A program made the translations under genes and the position numbers. Below, piece by piece: positions 1-9,878 of a DNA stretch of 64,000 bases. This DNA comes from an uncultured Anaerolineaceae bacterium (GTDB taxonomy: Bacteria; Chloroflexota; Anaerolineae; Anaerolineales; Anaerolineaceae): contig CAKMKJ010000014.1 of assembly GCA_927443345.1 (NCBI GenBank), positions 36,120-100,119 of the forward strand, in the 5' to 3' direction. The notes beneath the pieces were generated by a model that did no database searches, was not told where the DNA came from, and saw only the letters and a list, made by a program, of their open reading frames with translations. Position 1 is the stretch's first letter. Each line of letters opens with the position of its first letter.

Positions 1-1
1 G

Positions 2-352
2 GTCGTGACGCGTTCTGATGAGGAAATGAACGTGGTGGTCAGCAAAATGAATCAATATGACATTTCTCAGTTGCCCGTGGTGGATGATCAGGATAAATTG
101 ATTGGCATGGTGGGTGAAGCGGATGTGCTTGACCATTTGTTGAAATCCACACATGTGCATGATCCGCTGGAGACGATTGCTTCGATCATCAATCCCAATG
201 TACTGTCTGTCACTCCGGAATCAAGCATCGAAAAGGTACTTCCCGCTTTTGAGCGCGGTAAAGTGGTAATCGTTGTTAATAATGAAGGGCAGCCGGTGGG
301 TATGCTTACAAAGATCGATCTGATCGATTACTTGACTGGCAAGATCAACTAA
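2..352 (+). CDS. C-terminal part of a CBS-pair (Bateman module) protein, cut by the window start
   Basis: The reading frame is open to the left edge, so only the last 116 or so residues are present. They form a tandem CBS-domain (Bateman) module: the first repeat runs through ISQLPVVDDQDKLIGMV and the second through VTPESSIEKVLPAF and GQPVGMLTKIDLIDYL. Such modules bind adenosyl nucleotides and regulate the domain in front of them. The gene is convergent with a cystathionine gamma-synthase/lyase gene, so this is plausibly the regulatory tail of a cystathionine beta-synthase (inferred from context, as the catalytic PLP domain is outside the window). A GTG at position 5 is unlikely to be a true start because it lies inside the domain and has no ribosome binding site. 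Confidence 0.75.
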   Translation, partial: VVTRSDEEMNVVVSKMNQYDISQLPVVDDQDKLIGMVGEADVLDHLLKSTHVHDPLETIASIINPNVLSVTPESSIEKVLPAFERGKVVIVVNNEGQPVGMLTKIDLIDYLTGKIN

Positions 353-366
353 ATTCCAAAAATTCA

Positions 367-407
367 ACAGAACAGGCACTCTTGAAGAAACCAAGTGCCT
401 GTTCTGT
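367..407. terminator. Bidirectional terminator hairpin
   Basis: Perfect 14-bp inverted repeat (ACAGAACAGGCACT at 367-380, complement at 394-407) with a 13-nt loop. It lies between two convergent genes, where it can end transcription from both sides. There is no long T-run on either side, so it may be only moderately efficient. Confidence 0.7.
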
Positions 408-424
408 CCATCGGTAAAAACTAG

Positions 425-1597
425 TTACAGCGTTGCTAATGCTTGATCCAAATCCTGGATCAAGTCTTCTATGTTTTCAATGCCAACTGAGAGCCGCACC
501 AATCCGGCGGGGACTTCGAGAGCACTGCCGGCCACAGAGGCGTGCGTCATCAAGGCAGGCACTTCGATCAAAGATTCCACGCCGCCCAGGCTTTCGGCCA
601 GAGTGAATATTTTGGTCGCTTCAACCAATTTTTTGGCTGCAGGTGCGCCGCCTTTAAGAATAACGGAGAGCATGCCGCCATACAGCTTCATTTGTTTCTT
701 AGCCACGAGATGCCCGGGGTGACTCTCAAGACCTGGATAGATCACCCGTTCAATCACGGGATGAGTGACGAGATATTTGGCTACCTCGGCCGCGTTGACT
801 GAATGGCGCTCCATGCGCAGGGCGAGGGTCTTGATACCTCTCAAGGTCAACCAGCTATCTTGCGGTCCGGGGACTGCGCCGATAGCATTCTGAAGGAACT
901 TCAATTTCTCATAATGTGCTTTGTTTTTAATAATGATAGCTCCGCCGACCACATCGGAATGTCCGCCAAGGTATTTGGTGGTCGAGTGCACCACAAAATC
1001 TGCGCCAAGACCCAGAGGCTGCTGAAGATAGGGGGACGCGAAAGTATTATCCACGGCCACCAGAATTTGAGTGGAATGCGCTTTTACGCGTTTGGATATT
1101 TCTGCAATATCGGCGATCTTGAGCAGCGGGTTGGTGGGGGTCTCGATCCAGACCAGGCGGGTTTCAGGTTTAAGTGCAGCCTCGATCAGGCTGGGATCGG
1201 TGATATCCACATAGGAGAATTGAATGCCATAGTCTTTCAGCACCTTGTCAAACAAGCGGAAGGTGCCGCCGTACACATCATTGGATGCAAGCACATGCTC
1301 ACCGGGTTTGATCAGGCGTAGCAGCGTATCCGTGGCGGCCAGGCCGGAGGAGAATGCCAAACCATATGCAGGGTGATTCTGATCGGGGCTTTCGAGGGCA
1401 GCCAAACATTGTTCCAATGCCTGGCGGGTGGGGTTGTCAGATCGGCTGTAGTCAAACCCCTTGGTCACTCCCACGGCGACTTGCGCATAGGTGGAGGTTT
1501 GATAGATTGGGGTAATAACGGCGCCCGTGGCCGTATCAGGTGCCTGGCCTGCGTGGATGGCAAGTGTTTCGAAATGAGGTTCAAGTTTCATTTGCAT
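425..1597 (-). CDS. Cystathionine gamma-synthase / gamma-lyase family PLP enzyme
   Basis: A 390-residue protein of the usual length for the Cys/Met-metabolism PLP-dependent family. The cofactor lysine is in HSTTKYLGGH (K208), the Asp that contacts the pyridine nitrogen is in VDNTFASP (about 183), and the N-terminal substrate-site motif YSRSDNPTR is at about 50-58. The enzyme makes or cleaves cystathionine in transsulfuration. Sequence reading alone does not separate synthase (MetB) from lyase (MccB). Convergence with a possible cystathionine beta-synthase favours lyase in reverse transsulfuration. Two ATGs (1597 and 1591) could start it; an AGGA lies just upstream of both. Cytosolic. The 248-nt region upstream is AT-rich and holds no other gene I can support. 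Confidence 0.9.
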   Translation of the reverse strand: MQMKLEPHFETLAIHAGQAPDTATGAVITPIYQTSTYAQVAVGVTKGFDYSRSDNPTRQALEQCLAALESPDQNHPAYGLAFSSGLAATDTLLRLIKPGEHVLASNDVYGGTFRLFDKVLKDYGIQFSYVDITDPSLIEAALKPETRLVWIETPTNPLLKIADIAEISKRVKAHSTQILVAVDNTFASPYLQQPLGLGADFVVHSTTKYLGGHSDVVGGAIIIKNKAHYEKLKFLQNAIGAVPGPQDSWLTLRGIKTLALRMERHSVNAAEVAKYLVTHPVIERVIYPGLESHPGHLVAKKQMKLYGGMLSVILKGGAPAAKKLVEATKIFTLAESLGGVESLIEVPALMTHASVAGSALEVPAGLVRLSVGIENIEDLIQDLDQALATL

Positions 1598-1845
1598 TTT
1601 CCTAAAGAGGCCGTTAACTTTAAATGATTTGCTTTGGGTATTCTACTTTATTTATTGATAAAAAATATATTTTACTTATTATTGAATGACTACACTGTTT
1701 ATTGAAATTACTGCAGCAAAACCTTTAAAAAGAATTATTGTTGAAAAGTAAGTAAATCCCATAAAAACCTATTAGCAGATTGTTATATCCTATAAGTGAA
1801 AATTAGGTTTTATCATTCTTCCAGAAGAAAAATTAGTTAACATTA

Positions 1846-2064
1846 TTAGATACCATCGGCAACCTCATACCCCATTCGTTTTACTTCAGCTTTGATCTGA
1901 TCTTTTGAAAGCAACGATTCTTCATATTCAACTATCAATTGCGTTTTTCGATAACTGGCCTCAGCCGACTTAACTCCTTTTAGCTTATCCTCAATCCCTT
2001 CAAGGATCATGGCGCAATTCGGACATTCCATTCCGTTAATCTTCAAGGTTATTTGTTTTATCAT
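1846..2064 (-). CDS. Heavy-metal-associated (HMA) domain protein, CopZ-like chaperone
   Basis: A 72-residue protein that is a single HMA ferredoxin-like domain. The metal-binding loop is GMECPNC (residues about 11-17), the CxxC pair that holds Cu(I) in CopZ/Atx1 chaperones. It lies 9 nt downstream of the SafE-cupredoxin gene on the same strand and is probably cotranscribed with it. A CopA-type ATPase is divergent upstream. The likely role is to pass copper to CopA or to the membrane partner. Zinc or cadmium cannot be excluded from the motif alone. Confidence 0.85.
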   Translation of the reverse strand: MIKQITLKINGMECPNCAMILEGIEDKLKGVKSAEASYRKTQLIVEYEESLLSKDQIKAEVKRMGYEVADGI

Positions 2065-2073
2065 ACTATCCTC

Positions 2074-3210
2074 TTAGAGATCAAAGATTATTGTTCCACC
2101 ATACATACCCATGGAACAGGAAAAATAGATTTGTGTGCCACTGATTTGAGCAGGTATTTGAATCATAGCTTGACCGGTTTCATCAAGGATTTGCTGTACA
2201 CCTAATGAAGGAATTATAAAAGCTCGAGAACAAGACTGAACATTATCTGTAATCAACTTTAATGTGACAGGAATTCCAGCCTTGGCATGGACTTCATTTG
2301 GATAGTAACCCGAGTTTTGTACATTGATGGTTAACAATCTTCCTTCTGAGTCAGAAGAACCTGTTATCGTCTCGTCTGTAAAAGGTTCAGTAGATTGTGC
2401 CACTTGATCAGTGGCAACGGCTGCCACATTCTGCGGCTTGGGGAAAACACTGTTTGCCAGCCGTGAGAATGTATAGGGCGAACCAGCCAGGGTGAGCCCG
2501 CTGTTGATGGTCACAAGTGCTAATACCAAAACCACGATAGCTACAAAGCGCATGAAGTATTTTTCGAGCTTTTGGCCCAATTGTGTGGCGAAATAGGATA
2601 CTGCAAAGAAGACCGGGCTTGTACCTAAAGTAAAGGCGAACATCAATGCAGCTCCTTGGATCGGATCGCCCGTCCCTAAAGCAACAGCCATCATAGCCTG
2701 GGCTACACCACAAGGAATGAGTACGGTCATGAATCCTAAAAAGGCGGGTGTTACAAGGGTTGAATTATCTGCCTCTTTGGATGTTTTTCGTATAAAGCGG
2801 CGAAGAAACGTTGGAGGTTCAAAAACAAAAATCCTAAAAATAGGGTGAACATTTAACATGCGTAAAGCAGAGCCAAGCATGAAGATACCAATCCCGATTT
2901 GTAGAAATGCACGTGCAATTGGAGAAAGTTGAAAAGCCTGTCCGACTAAACCCAACAAGAAACCAAGAATGGAATATGCTAATAACTTAGCAATTAGAAA
3001 AACCAAAATAGGAAGCGCAAGCTTTGATCTTGAGGGCTTGATATTCTTCTTGTTTCTTCCTTTTCTTTGGCCTGCATTTTGAAAATCTTTTTCAATCTGG
3101 TTTTCGAGAGAACTTGCAAGAAGCCCTCCTTGAACAGCCAAACAACTTAATCCGCCTGAAGTAAGACCTGTGACAAAAGCAATCAGAATATTATTCAATT
3201 TGTTCTCCAT
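2074..3210 (-). CDS. SafE/TauE-like (DsbD-type) membrane protein fused to a C-terminal cupredoxin-like domain
   Basis: A 378-residue protein. Residues about 5-250 contain roughly six hydrophobic segments with the Gly- and Cys-containing pattern GLTSGGLSCLAVQGG at about 15-29 and LIPCGVAQAMMAVALGTG at about 165-182. These resemble the SafE/UreH-like (DsbD-type transporter) family. Residues about 295-378 form a cupredoxin-like beta domain that ends in a Cys/Met-rich stretch (FSCSMGMYGG) able to bind copper. This architecture is common in copper homeostasis clusters, where it moves electrons or copper across the membrane (family knowledge; exact function inferred). It forms an operon with the HMA protein and is divergent from copA. 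Confidence 0.75.
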   Translation of the reverse strand: MENKLNNILIAFVTGLTSGGLSCLAVQGGLLASSLENQIEKDFQNAGQRKGRNKKNIKPSRSKLALPILVFLIAKLLAYSILGFLLGLVGQAFQLSPIARAFLQIGIGIFMLGSALRMLNVHPIFRIFVFEPPTFLRRFIRKTSKEADNSTLVTPAFLGFMTVLIPCGVAQAMMAVALGTGDPIQGAALMFAFTLGTSPVFFAVSYFATQLGQKLEKYFMRFVAIVVLVLALVTINSGLTLAGSPYTFSRLANSVFPKPQNVAAVATDQVAQSTEPFTDETITGSSDSEGRLLTINVQNSGYYPNEVHAKAGIPVTLKLITDNVQSCSRAFIIPSLGVQQILDETGQAMIQIPAQISGTQIYFSCSMGMYGGTIIFDL

Positions 3211-3328
3211 TATTAAATATTAAATCAATAAAAACAAAATTCAATTCATCTGGTTGAGTCTAACATTTCAGCTCTAACTAATGAATAGGCATAATTGCCT
3301 GTTGATAATGGGGGTATGGCCTATTGAA

Positions 3329-3359
3329 GCAATCAATTCTTTTGAATAAGATTGATTGC
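3329..3359. promoter_or_regulatory. Inverted repeat in the copper-gene divergent intergenic region, candidate operator
   Basis: Perfect 9-bp arms (GCAATCAAT at 3329-3337 and ATTGATTGC at 3351-3359) separated by 13 nt. They sit between the divergent SafE-cupredoxin and copA genes, 48 nt before the chosen copA start. This position suits a metal-responsive repressor site controlling one or both directions. No regulator gene is adjacent, so this is inference. Confidence 0.35.
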
Positions 3360-3406
3360 GATCAATGAGCTTTATTTTTATAAATTTATCTTACAACGAG
3401 GACTTT

Positions 3407-5833
3407 ATGACCGATATTCGACTGATTACTCTCCCCATAACCGGCATGACTTGTGCCAATTGTTCTGCCGCCGTAGAGCGTTCACTAAAGAAAGCTACCG
3501 GAGTGAAAAGCGCTTCAGTAAACCTTTCATCAGAACGTGCGACTGTTGAGTTTGACCCGCAGGCATCCACATTAATCGATTTGGTAGGTCGTGTGCAGCA
3601 TGCAGGCTATGGAATCGCCGAAGGTGAAGCAGATTTGATCATTAAGCGCATGAGCGATGACAATGATGCGCGTCGTTTAGAAAAGGCGCTTTCTTCAATA
3701 GAAGGTGTCAGTGAAGTGCACGTCAGCTTTACAACAGAAAAAGTTCAACTGCGTTACATCCCCACATTGGTAAGCCAAACCGACCTGCGCCGCGCAATTT
3801 CAGCGGCAGGTTTTGAAGCACTTGAAACAGGTGGCGATGCAGAAGATGCTGAAGCTATGGCGCGGCAGAAAGAGATCGACCAACAAAAAAGGCAATTGAC
3901 GATCGGTTTGATTTTCACTGTCCCTCTATTTGTAATTGCCATGTCGGGAGATCTTGGATTACTGCCGATGCAAATTTCACACTCGACCTGGATCAAGTGG
4001 ATCATGCTCGTCTTGGCTCTGCCGGTTCAGTTCTACGTTGGATGGCAATACTATGTTGGTGCATTCAAGTCGCTACGCAACGGCTCTGCGAACATGGATG
4101 TACTCGTATCACTCGGTACTTCCGCTGCCTTCCTTTATTCGCTGCCAGTAACCTTTGGTCTGTTGTCTGGGCATGTTTATTTCGAAACCGCCGCTGTGAT
4201 CATTGTTTTGATCAAACTGGGTAAGTTGTTGGAAGTTCGTGCCAAGGGACGTACCAGCGAAGCCATCAAGAAGCTAATGGGACTTCGTGCTAAAAGTGCC
4301 CGTATCATCCGCAATGGACAAGAGATGGAAGTGCCGGTTGAGGATGTGTTGGTGGGTGATGTGATCATTGTACGACCTGGCGAGAAGATCCCGGTGGACG
4401 GCGTGGTTGTTGAAGGCCGTTCATCAGTGGATGAGTCCATGTTAACCGGTGAATCCATGCCGGTTGAAAAGGGACCAGGTGCGGCGGTTATCGGTGCGAC
4501 CCTGAACAAACTAGGGATGATCAAATTCGAAGCCACCAAAATTGGAAAAGAAACTGCCCTGGCGCAGATTATTCGCCTCGTGGAAGAAGCCCAAGGGTCC
4601 AAAGCCCCTATCCAAAAGTTGGTGGACCGCATCTCAGGTTATTTTGTTCCTGCTGTTATTGGTATGGCTCTACTCACTTTTGCAGCCTGGATGTTTTTTG
4701 GTCCACCCCTCTCGATCAATTCTGATGTGAGCGTGTTTACCCGTGCATTGATAGTCATGGTCGCAGTACTTGTGATCGCCTGCCCATGCGCCATGGGCTT
4801 GGCTACCCCCACGGCGGTTATGGTGGGGACTGGCAGAGGCGCTGAAATGGGTGTGTTGCTCAAAACATCCGAAGCCCTTGAACGTGCCGGACACGTGAAG
4901 ATGATTGTCTTGGATAAAACTGGCACGATTACCAAAGGCCAGCCCTCGGTTACAGATATAGTGGTCACAAATGCACGCTTCAAAGAGAATGACATTTTAC
5001 GGATGGCGGCTTCAGTAGAAAAAGGATCCGAACATCCATTGGGTGAGGCTGTGGTTGCTGAGGCAAGCAATCGAGACTTGAAGCTTTCCGAACCGCAAGG
5101 CTTTAGCGCCACTGCCGGCCACGGTGTCGAAGCTCAGGTGGATGGATTGCAGGTGCTGGTTGGCAGTCCGCGCATGATGACAGAACGACAGCTTGATACC
5201 AGTGCATTTGATGCTGAGGTTTCGCGACTGCAAGGCGAAGGAAAAACCACGGTGCTAGTAGCAATCGATAATGTCGTGTCTGGCGCAATCGCAATTGCTG
5301 ATACAGTCAAAGAAGGTTCCATCGAGGCCATTCAACAGTTTCACAAGATGGGTATCAAAGTGGCCATGCTAACTGGGGATAATCAACAAACTGCCCAGGC
5401 CATCGCCAAACAAGTGGGCATTGACCAGGTGTTTGCAGAAGTCCTGCCGGGAGACAAGGCTGCTGAAGTCAAGAAACTTCAGGCGCAAGGGTATGTAACC
5501 GCCATGGTGGGGGATGGTGTCAATGACGCGCCCGCTTTGGCTCAATCCGATGTGGGCATCGCTATCGGAACTGGTGCGGATGTGGCCATGGCTTCTGCAC
5601 CCGTGGTTCTAATCAGCGGAGATTTGCGAGGGGCCGCAAGAGCAATCCAGCTCTCACGCGTCACAATGACCACCATCAAGCAGAACCTGTTCTGGGCGTT
5701 TATCTACAACATCATCCTCATCCCCGCAGCGGCGCTGGGTTATCTGGTGCCAGTATTGGCGGCAGGTGCAATGGCATTCAGCAGCGTATTTGTGGTCACC
5801 AACAGCCTCCGGCTGCGTACAAAGAAAATCTAA
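3407..5833 (+). CDS. copA: Copper-exporting P1B-type ATPase CopA
   Basis: The ATG at 3407 is preceded by ACGAGGA at about 5 nt, so it is preferred to an upstream in-frame TTG at 3356. This gives an 808-residue protein. The N-terminus holds one intact HMA domain (GMTCANC) and a second HMA-like repeat at about 70-140 that lacks the CxxC pair. The membrane metal site is the CPC of [12 protein letters not shown], the phosphorylated Asp is in DKTGTIT, the actuator motif is TGESMP, and the hinge is [13 protein letters not shown] together with CxxC HMA points to Cu(I) export across the cytoplasmic membrane. The divergent copper chaperone and cupredoxin genes support this. Confidence 0.92.
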   Translation: MTDIRLITLPITGMTCANCSAAVERSLKKATGVKSASVNLSSERATVEFDPQASTLIDLVGRVQHAGYGIAEGEADLIIKRMSDDNDARRLEKALSSIEGVSEVHVSFTTEKVQLRYIPTLVSQTDLRRAISAAGFEALETGGDAEDAEAMARQKEIDQQKRQLTIGLIFTVPLFVIAMSGDLGLLPMQISHSTWIKWIMLVLALPVQFYVGWQYYVGAFKSLRNGSANMDVLVSLGTSAAFLYSLPVTFGLLSGHVYFETAAVIIVLIKLGKLLEVRAKGRTSEAIKKLMGLRAKSARIIRNGQEMEVPVEDVLVGDVIIVRPGEKIPVDGVVVEGRSSVDESMLTGESMPVEKGPGAAVIGATLNKLGMIKFEATKIGKETALAQIIRLVEEAQGSKAPIQKLVDRISGYFVPAVIGMALLTFAAWMFFGPPLSINSDVSVFTRALIVMVAVLVIACPCAMGLATPTAVMVGTGRGAEMGVLLKTSEALERAGHVKMIVLDKTGTITKGQPSVTDIVVTNARFKENDILRMAASVEKGSEHPLGEAVVAEASNRDLKLSEPQGFSATAGHGVEAQVDGLQVLVGSPRMMTERQLDTSAFDAEVSRLQGEGKTTVLVAIDNVVSGAIAIADTVKEGSIEAIQQFHKMGIKVAMLTGDNQQTAQAIAKQVGIDQVFAEVLPGDKAAEVKKLQAQGYVTAMVGDGVNDAPALAQSDVGIAIGTGADVAMASAPVVLISGDLRGAARAIQLSRVTMTTIKQNLFWAFIYNIILIPAAALGYLVPVLAAGAMAFSSVFVVTNSLRLRTKKI

Positions 5834-5859
5834 TTATTCACTTTTATAGGAGTCTACAA

Positions 5860-6387
5860 ATGTTCAAATCAAAACGTGTCAAGGTAATAATCTTTTCGGT
5901 CATCGTTCTTTCCTTATTGTTAGCGGCTTGCAGCACACAACCACAGGGCACCGGTACCTTTGCCCAGGTGCCGGCAGGACGGGCTTATGCCGAGGGTCAA
6001 GAGATCTACTTTACCCATACTGAAGCATCCGATGCAGGGATAGCGGACAAACTTACTAATATGATGAAATCACCGGTACTCTTTGTGCCTGCCTTGGCGG
6101 ATGTCCCTGAATCCGCTTTGGCTAATGTCTACGTTTTTGAAAACGGAATTACCGGCAAGGGACCACTGGGATTCCAACCTGACGTATTCAACAATCCTCC
6201 CGGCACAGACGGATATTCACCTCTTCGCCAGATCATTCTAACCAAGTGGGCAGATGGCGCTAAAGCAGTTGAAATGAAGTCCGAAGCTGAGATCCTTCAA
6301 GCTGAAAAAGATGGAAATCTGACCACGACCAAAGCGGGAATTGTAGTAAACATGCCCTTCCTCGTTTGGGATGGTGGGAAAAGATAA
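5860..6387 (+). CDS. Secreted lipoprotein of unknown function next to copA
   Basis: A 175-residue protein with a basic start, a hydrophobic stretch and the lipobox LLAAC (Cys24), so it should be exported and lipid-anchored. The mature part contains YFTHTEASDAGIADKL and SPVLFVPALADVP but no metal motif that I recognise. It starts 26 nt after copA behind AGGAG and ends at a clear terminator, so it is probably cotranscribed with copA and may act in metal handling at the cell surface (inference). I do not recognise the family with confidence. Confidence 0.65.
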   Translation: MFKSKRVKVIIFSVIVLSLLLAACSTQPQGTGTFAQVPAGRAYAEGQEIYFTHTEASDAGIADKLTNMMKSPVLFVPALADVPESALANVYVFENGITGKGPLGFQPDVFNNPPGTDGYSPLRQIILTKWADGAKAVEMKSEAEILQAEKDGNLTTTKAGIVVNMPFLVWDGGKR

Positions 6388-6399
6388 GTTTGTAGAAAT

Positions 6400-6431
6400 A
6401 TCGGGCTGCTGGTTTTTTGCAGCCCGATTTA
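6400..6431 (+). terminator. Rho-independent terminator after the copA operon
   Basis: ATCGGGCTGC (6400-6409) pairs perfectly with GCAGCCCGAT (6419-6428) around a T-rich 9-nt loop, followed by TTTATG. It lies 13 nt after the lipoprotein stop codon. Confidence 0.75.
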
Positions 6432-6705
6432 TGTCATATATTCATTGATGTCTTTTATCTGATTCGGTTTTAATAAGACAACAAGTCTATAAATGGAAAG
6501 TATAAGAGTGAATGTGGATTAAGACAATTGCCACATTCATTCTGTGTGTTCTCGAAATCATCGCATCTGATTATTTGTATTGGAATAATCATCTATTTAC
6601 CCAGTTTTTATTTATATTGGAAGAGAATTGTCGTACAAATAATTTGTGATAAGTTTTTAAAAATGGAAAAAATTATTGTATTACTTGTTGGAAATTAAAA
6701 AATAA
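6432..6705. other. AT-rich intergenic region before the chemoreceptor gene
   Basis: About 270 nt with no credible coding frame. It is very AT-rich towards its right end and should hold the chemoreceptor promoter, but I cannot pick one convincing -35/-10 pair. Confidence 0.4.
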
Positions 6706-6719
6706 TAAGGATGATAATC

Positions 6720-9158
6720 GTGAAAAAAAAGTTCTTAAATCTAAAGACTATTCAACTAAAACTTGTTTTTGCCGTAGGATTAATACTGATAATTATAGGG
6801 GGAACAATTATTGTTTATTCATCGATTACATCCCAACAAGCAGCGTTAAAAAGTGCAAAAGAAATCACTCTCGGACAAGCGAGTTTTGAAGCCAGCCAAA
6901 TTGATGCTGCCATCGAAGTCGCAATGGATGCATCCAGAACCCTCGCACAATCCTTAGCGTCGGTAAAAGACCCCCGAAATAACGAAAAATTAACTCGAGT
7001 ACAAGCTAATGCCATGATGAAGGAAATTTTAAAGAACAATCCAGAATTTCTGGGGGTTTATACCGTTTGGGAACCTAATGCTTTTGATGGAATGGATTCC
7101 GATTTTGTAAATACTGATGGAACAGATTCAAGTGGTAGGTTTATTCCATATTGGGTTCGGTCCAACAACGATGGTGCTATTGAATTGACTGCATTAGTTG
7201 ATTATGAAACTGAAGGACTAGGCGAGTATTATCTTTGCACAAAAAGAACTAAAAACGAATGCATAATTGATCCATATTTATATGACATTAATGGAACAAA
7301 TGTGCTGTTAACTTCTACTACAGTCCCCATTATATATAATGGGGAATTTTATGGAATGGCTGGGGTCGATATTAAACTTGATTTTCTACAGATGCATGTT
7401 GATAATTTTAGCCTATATAACAATACTGCAATTTTGGACATAATCAGTAACAACGGAACCATTGCGGCAGTAAAAGGACAGCCAGAATTAAGTGGGACCC
7501 CCTTAAGTAAAATACAAACTGATTTTGAACATGATATAAAAATAGTTCAGGCAGGAATAAAAACAGTATCCGAAGAAGGTGACTTGCTTCACGCTTTTGC
7601 ACCAATTTTGATTGGAAATACTACCACACCATGGGCAATCCAATTAAATGTTCCTCTCAAAGAGATTACCAGAGCATCTTCTCAGCAAGCATTAATAAGT
7701 ATTCTATTATCGAGCGGATTAATTCTTGTCGGATTAATTGCTATTTGGTTTGTATCAGGGTCTATCGTAAGTAAACCGATCAAAACTCTCACAAAAGGTG
7801 CCGAACTGTTATCTGTTGGAGATGCAGAGCTTACAGGCATGAACCGTAAAGAAACCGAAAAAATTGATTTTCGTGCTGATGAAATTGGTGCAATAGGTAG
7901 AGCATTTACGAAGATTATTACTTATTATAAAGAAATGACAAATCATGCAATGAAAATTGCTGATGGTGATTTAACGATTAGTGTTGAGCCCAAAGGTGAT
8001 ACAGACTTATTAGGAAACACTTTTGCAAAAATGGTGGTTAGTTTAGAGTCTACTGTAAATCAAGTATCACAAAATGCAATAGAGTTAACAACAGCATCAG
8101 GACAATTAGCAATTGCTGCAAACCAAGCTGGGCAAGCGACAAGTCAAATTGCTGCGACAGTACAACAAGTCGCAAAAGGAACAACGGATCAAACAGAAGC
8201 GGTTACAAAAACAGCAAACGCAGTCGATCAGATGAGTCAAGCCATCGAGGGTGTTGCGAAGGGAGCACAGGAACAAAGTTCATCTGTATTAAAAGTATCA
8301 AATGCCACCGACCAAATTAACTCAGAAATCCTCCAAGTTACTGGAAATGCAGCAGCTGTAATGAGTGATTCTGCAACAGCAGCTGAAGCAGCTCGCAAAG
8401 GATCTGAAACAGTTAAGAGAACCCTAAATGGAATGCAACGTATTAAGACTAAAGTGGGAGTATCGGCTGATAAAGTACAAGAAATGGGAAAGCGTTCTGA
8501 AGAGATAGGTAAGATAGTAGAAACAATCGAAGACATTGCATCTCAAACCAACCTTTTGGCACTTAATGCCGCAATCGAAGCGGCACGTGCGGGTGAACAT
8601 GGTAAAGGGTTTGCGGTAGTCGCAGATGAAGTGCGAAAACTCGCAGAAAGATCTTCATTAGCCACAAAAGAGATTGGCGGATTAATTGGTGGGATTTTGG
8701 AAACCGTATCAGAGGCAGTAAAAGCCATGGAAGAAGGAGCAAAGGAAGTTGAGCTGGGAGTAATAAGCGCTAATGATGCTGGATTAGCCTTAACTGAAAT
8801 TCTTTCTGCAGCAGAAGCAGTTAATAAACAAGCGACAATGGCGGCTGAAGCGAGCGGTCGTATGAAAGCAGCGTCAGAAGAATTGGTCTTTGCTGTCGAT
8901 TCTGTTTCAGCTATCGTTGAAGAAAATACCGCTTCAACAGAACAAATGGCAGCAAATTCTTCTGAAGTAACCCGAGCTATTGATAGCATTGCCAGCGTTA
9001 GCGAAGAAAACAGTGCCGCAATAGAAGAGGTAAGCGCGAGCGCAGAAGAAATGAGTGCTCAGGTTGAGGAAGTTACAGCTTCTGCATCTAGCCTTGCTGA
9101 CATGGCTAAAGTATTACAATCTGTTGTTGCCAAATTCAAAATAAAGAGTAACCTGTAG
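6720..9158 (+). CDS. Methyl-accepting chemotaxis protein with periplasmic dCache-type sensor
   Basis: The GTG at 6720 lies 9 nt after TAAGG, a better start than the ATG at 6711, which abuts it. This gives 812 residues. One TM helix is at about 12-33. An extracellular region of about 280 residues follows, of dCache/Cache type, with the motifs [15 protein letters not shown] and [13 protein letters not shown] second TM helix is at about 323-345, followed by a HAMP region. The long coiled-coil signalling domain has the highly conserved hairpin tip ([20 protein letters not shown], from residue about 605). It would transmit an extracellular ligand signal to CheA/CheW. No other chemotaxis gene is nearby, so its ligand is unknown. 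Confidence 0.9.
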   Translation: MKKKFLNLKTIQLKLVFAVGLILIIIGGTIIVYSSITSQQAALKSAKEITLGQASFEASQIDAAIEVAMDASRTLAQSLASVKDPRNNEKLTRVQANAMMKEILKNNPEFLGVYTVWEPNAFDGMDSDFVNTDGTDSSGRFIPYWVRSNNDGAIELTALVDYETEGLGEYYLCTKRTKNECIIDPYLYDINGTNVLLTSTTVPIIYNGEFYGMAGVDIKLDFLQMHVDNFSLYNNTAILDIISNNGTIAAVKGQPELSGTPLSKIQTDFEHDIKIVQAGIKTVSEEGDLLHAFAPILIGNTTTPWAIQLNVPLKEITRASSQQALISILLSSGLILVGLIAIWFVSGSIVSKPIKTLTKGAELLSVGDAELTGMNRKETEKIDFRADEIGAIGRAFTKIITYYKEMTNHAMKIADGDLTISVEPKGDTDLLGNTFAKMVVSLESTVNQVSQNAIELTTASGQLAIAANQAGQATSQIAATVQQVAKGTTDQTEAVTKTANAVDQMSQAIEGVAKGAQEQSSSVLKVSNATDQINSEILQVTGNAAAVMSDSATAAEAARKGSETVKRTLNGMQRIKTKVGVSADKVQEMGKRSEEIGKIVETIEDIASQTNLLALNAAIEAARAGEHGKGFAVVADEVRKLAERSSLATKEIGGLIGGILETVSEAVKAMEEGAKEVELGVISANDAGLALTEILSAAEAVNKQATMAAEASGRMKAASEELVFAVDSVSAIVEENTASTEQMAANSSEVTRAIDSIASVSEENSAAIEEVSASAEEMSAQVEEVTASASSLADMAKVLQSVVAKFKIKSNL

Positions 9159-9230
9159 TAAGTACAAATCATCGTCGGTGATGTAATTAATTATTTTCCT
9201 AATTACTCTATATCTCTACATTATTTTTTT

Positions 9231-9261
9231 CGGGACTAGTGCCTATACCCCACTAGTCCCG
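9231..9261. terminator. Strong hairpin after the chemoreceptor gene, probable terminator
   Basis: Perfect 11-bp stem (CGGGACTAGTG at 9231-9241 with its complement at 9251-9261) and a 9-nt loop. It lies 73 nt beyond the chemoreceptor stop. The downstream strand is only loosely T-rich, so efficiency is uncertain. Confidence 0.55.
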
Positions 9262-9426
9262 ACTCTCTTATTTGAGAAAATTTGCACCAAGGTAGTGGGG
9301 AAGAATGTAAAACTAATAAATCTTTTCCTGTGTTTGCCTCATGGATTTATTTATACGCAAAATGGAGGATCACACCTGAATTTTATAGGTTTGAGGTTGG
9401 CGATTTACGTCAAATCGATGGCGCAC

Positions 9427-9475
9427 TTGACAAATGCCATTGAGAGGTATAATATATCAGCGTATCATGATATAT
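9427..9475 (+). promoter_or_regulatory. Promoter and operator of the ArsR/P-type ATPase operon
   Basis: A consensus -35 TTGACA at 9427-9432 is followed by TATAAT at 9448-9453, a short 15-nt spacer; TAATAT at 9450-9455 gives 17. Overlapping the -10 and start site is an inverted repeat, ATATATCA (9452-9459) and TGATATAT (9468-9475), with an 8-nt centre. This matches the layout and AT-rich character of ArsR/SmtB-family operators, so the repressor encoded just downstream probably binds here and is released by metal. Confidence 0.65.
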
Positions 9476-9500
9476 GAATATATGGTCTATGGAGTCAATT

Positions 9501-9878
9501 ATGCTTAATGTCACAAATTCAGAAGGTGTTCAGCTTCAAGCTAAGTTGTTTCGAGGCTTTAGTGATCCTGCACGATTGGCAATTCTTCAAGCTCTTCAGA
9601 ATGGGCCTCAGACAGTTACAGATATCGTTGCTACAACGGGAATGAGCCAGCCGAATACTTCTAACCACCTTGGTTGTCTCCGCGACTGTGGTCTTGTTAT
9701 AGCAGAACAACAAGGACGATTTGTTACATATCATTTGAGTGATGATAGGGTAGGTGATTTGTTAGCTTTGGCAAGTTCGTTGCTTGCTGATGTAGCACGA
9801 GGTGTGTACGATTGCACCCGTTATACAAGTAGGGATGAATTACGGACTAAATTAATTAAGGAACACATCAATGACTAA
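9501..9878 (+). CDS. ArsR-family metal repressor, CmtR-like (Cd/Pb sensor)
   Basis: The ATG at 9501 has a TGGAG about 8 nt upstream and fits the predicted transcript start better than the ATG at 9474. The product is 125 residues with a winged helix-turn-helix (SDPARLAILQAL, then TGMSQPNTSNHL). Cys59 and Cys63 lie in the recognition helix as CLRDC and Cys105 lies near the C-terminus (VYDCTRY). This Cys spacing closely matches the Cd(II)/Pb(II) sites of mycobacterial CmtR, so a thiolate-metal sensor of that type is likely. It overlaps the downstream P-type ATPase gene by 8 nt, which ties the sensor to that pump. Confidence 0.82.
   Translation: MLNVTNSEGVQLQAKLFRGFSDPARLAILQALQNGPQTVTDIVATTGMSQPNTSNHLGCLRDCGLVIAEQQGRFVTYHLSDDRVGDLLALASSLLADVARGVYDCTRYTSRDELRTKLIKEHIND

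Noticed and set aside
3356..3406. Extended TTG start for copA
   Set aside because: Added residues are not homologous, and the ATG at 3407 has a clear ribosome binding site.
9295..9477. 60-codon plus-strand open frame before the ArsR gene
   Set aside because: It runs through the promoter and operator of the next gene, has no ribosome binding site and no family features.
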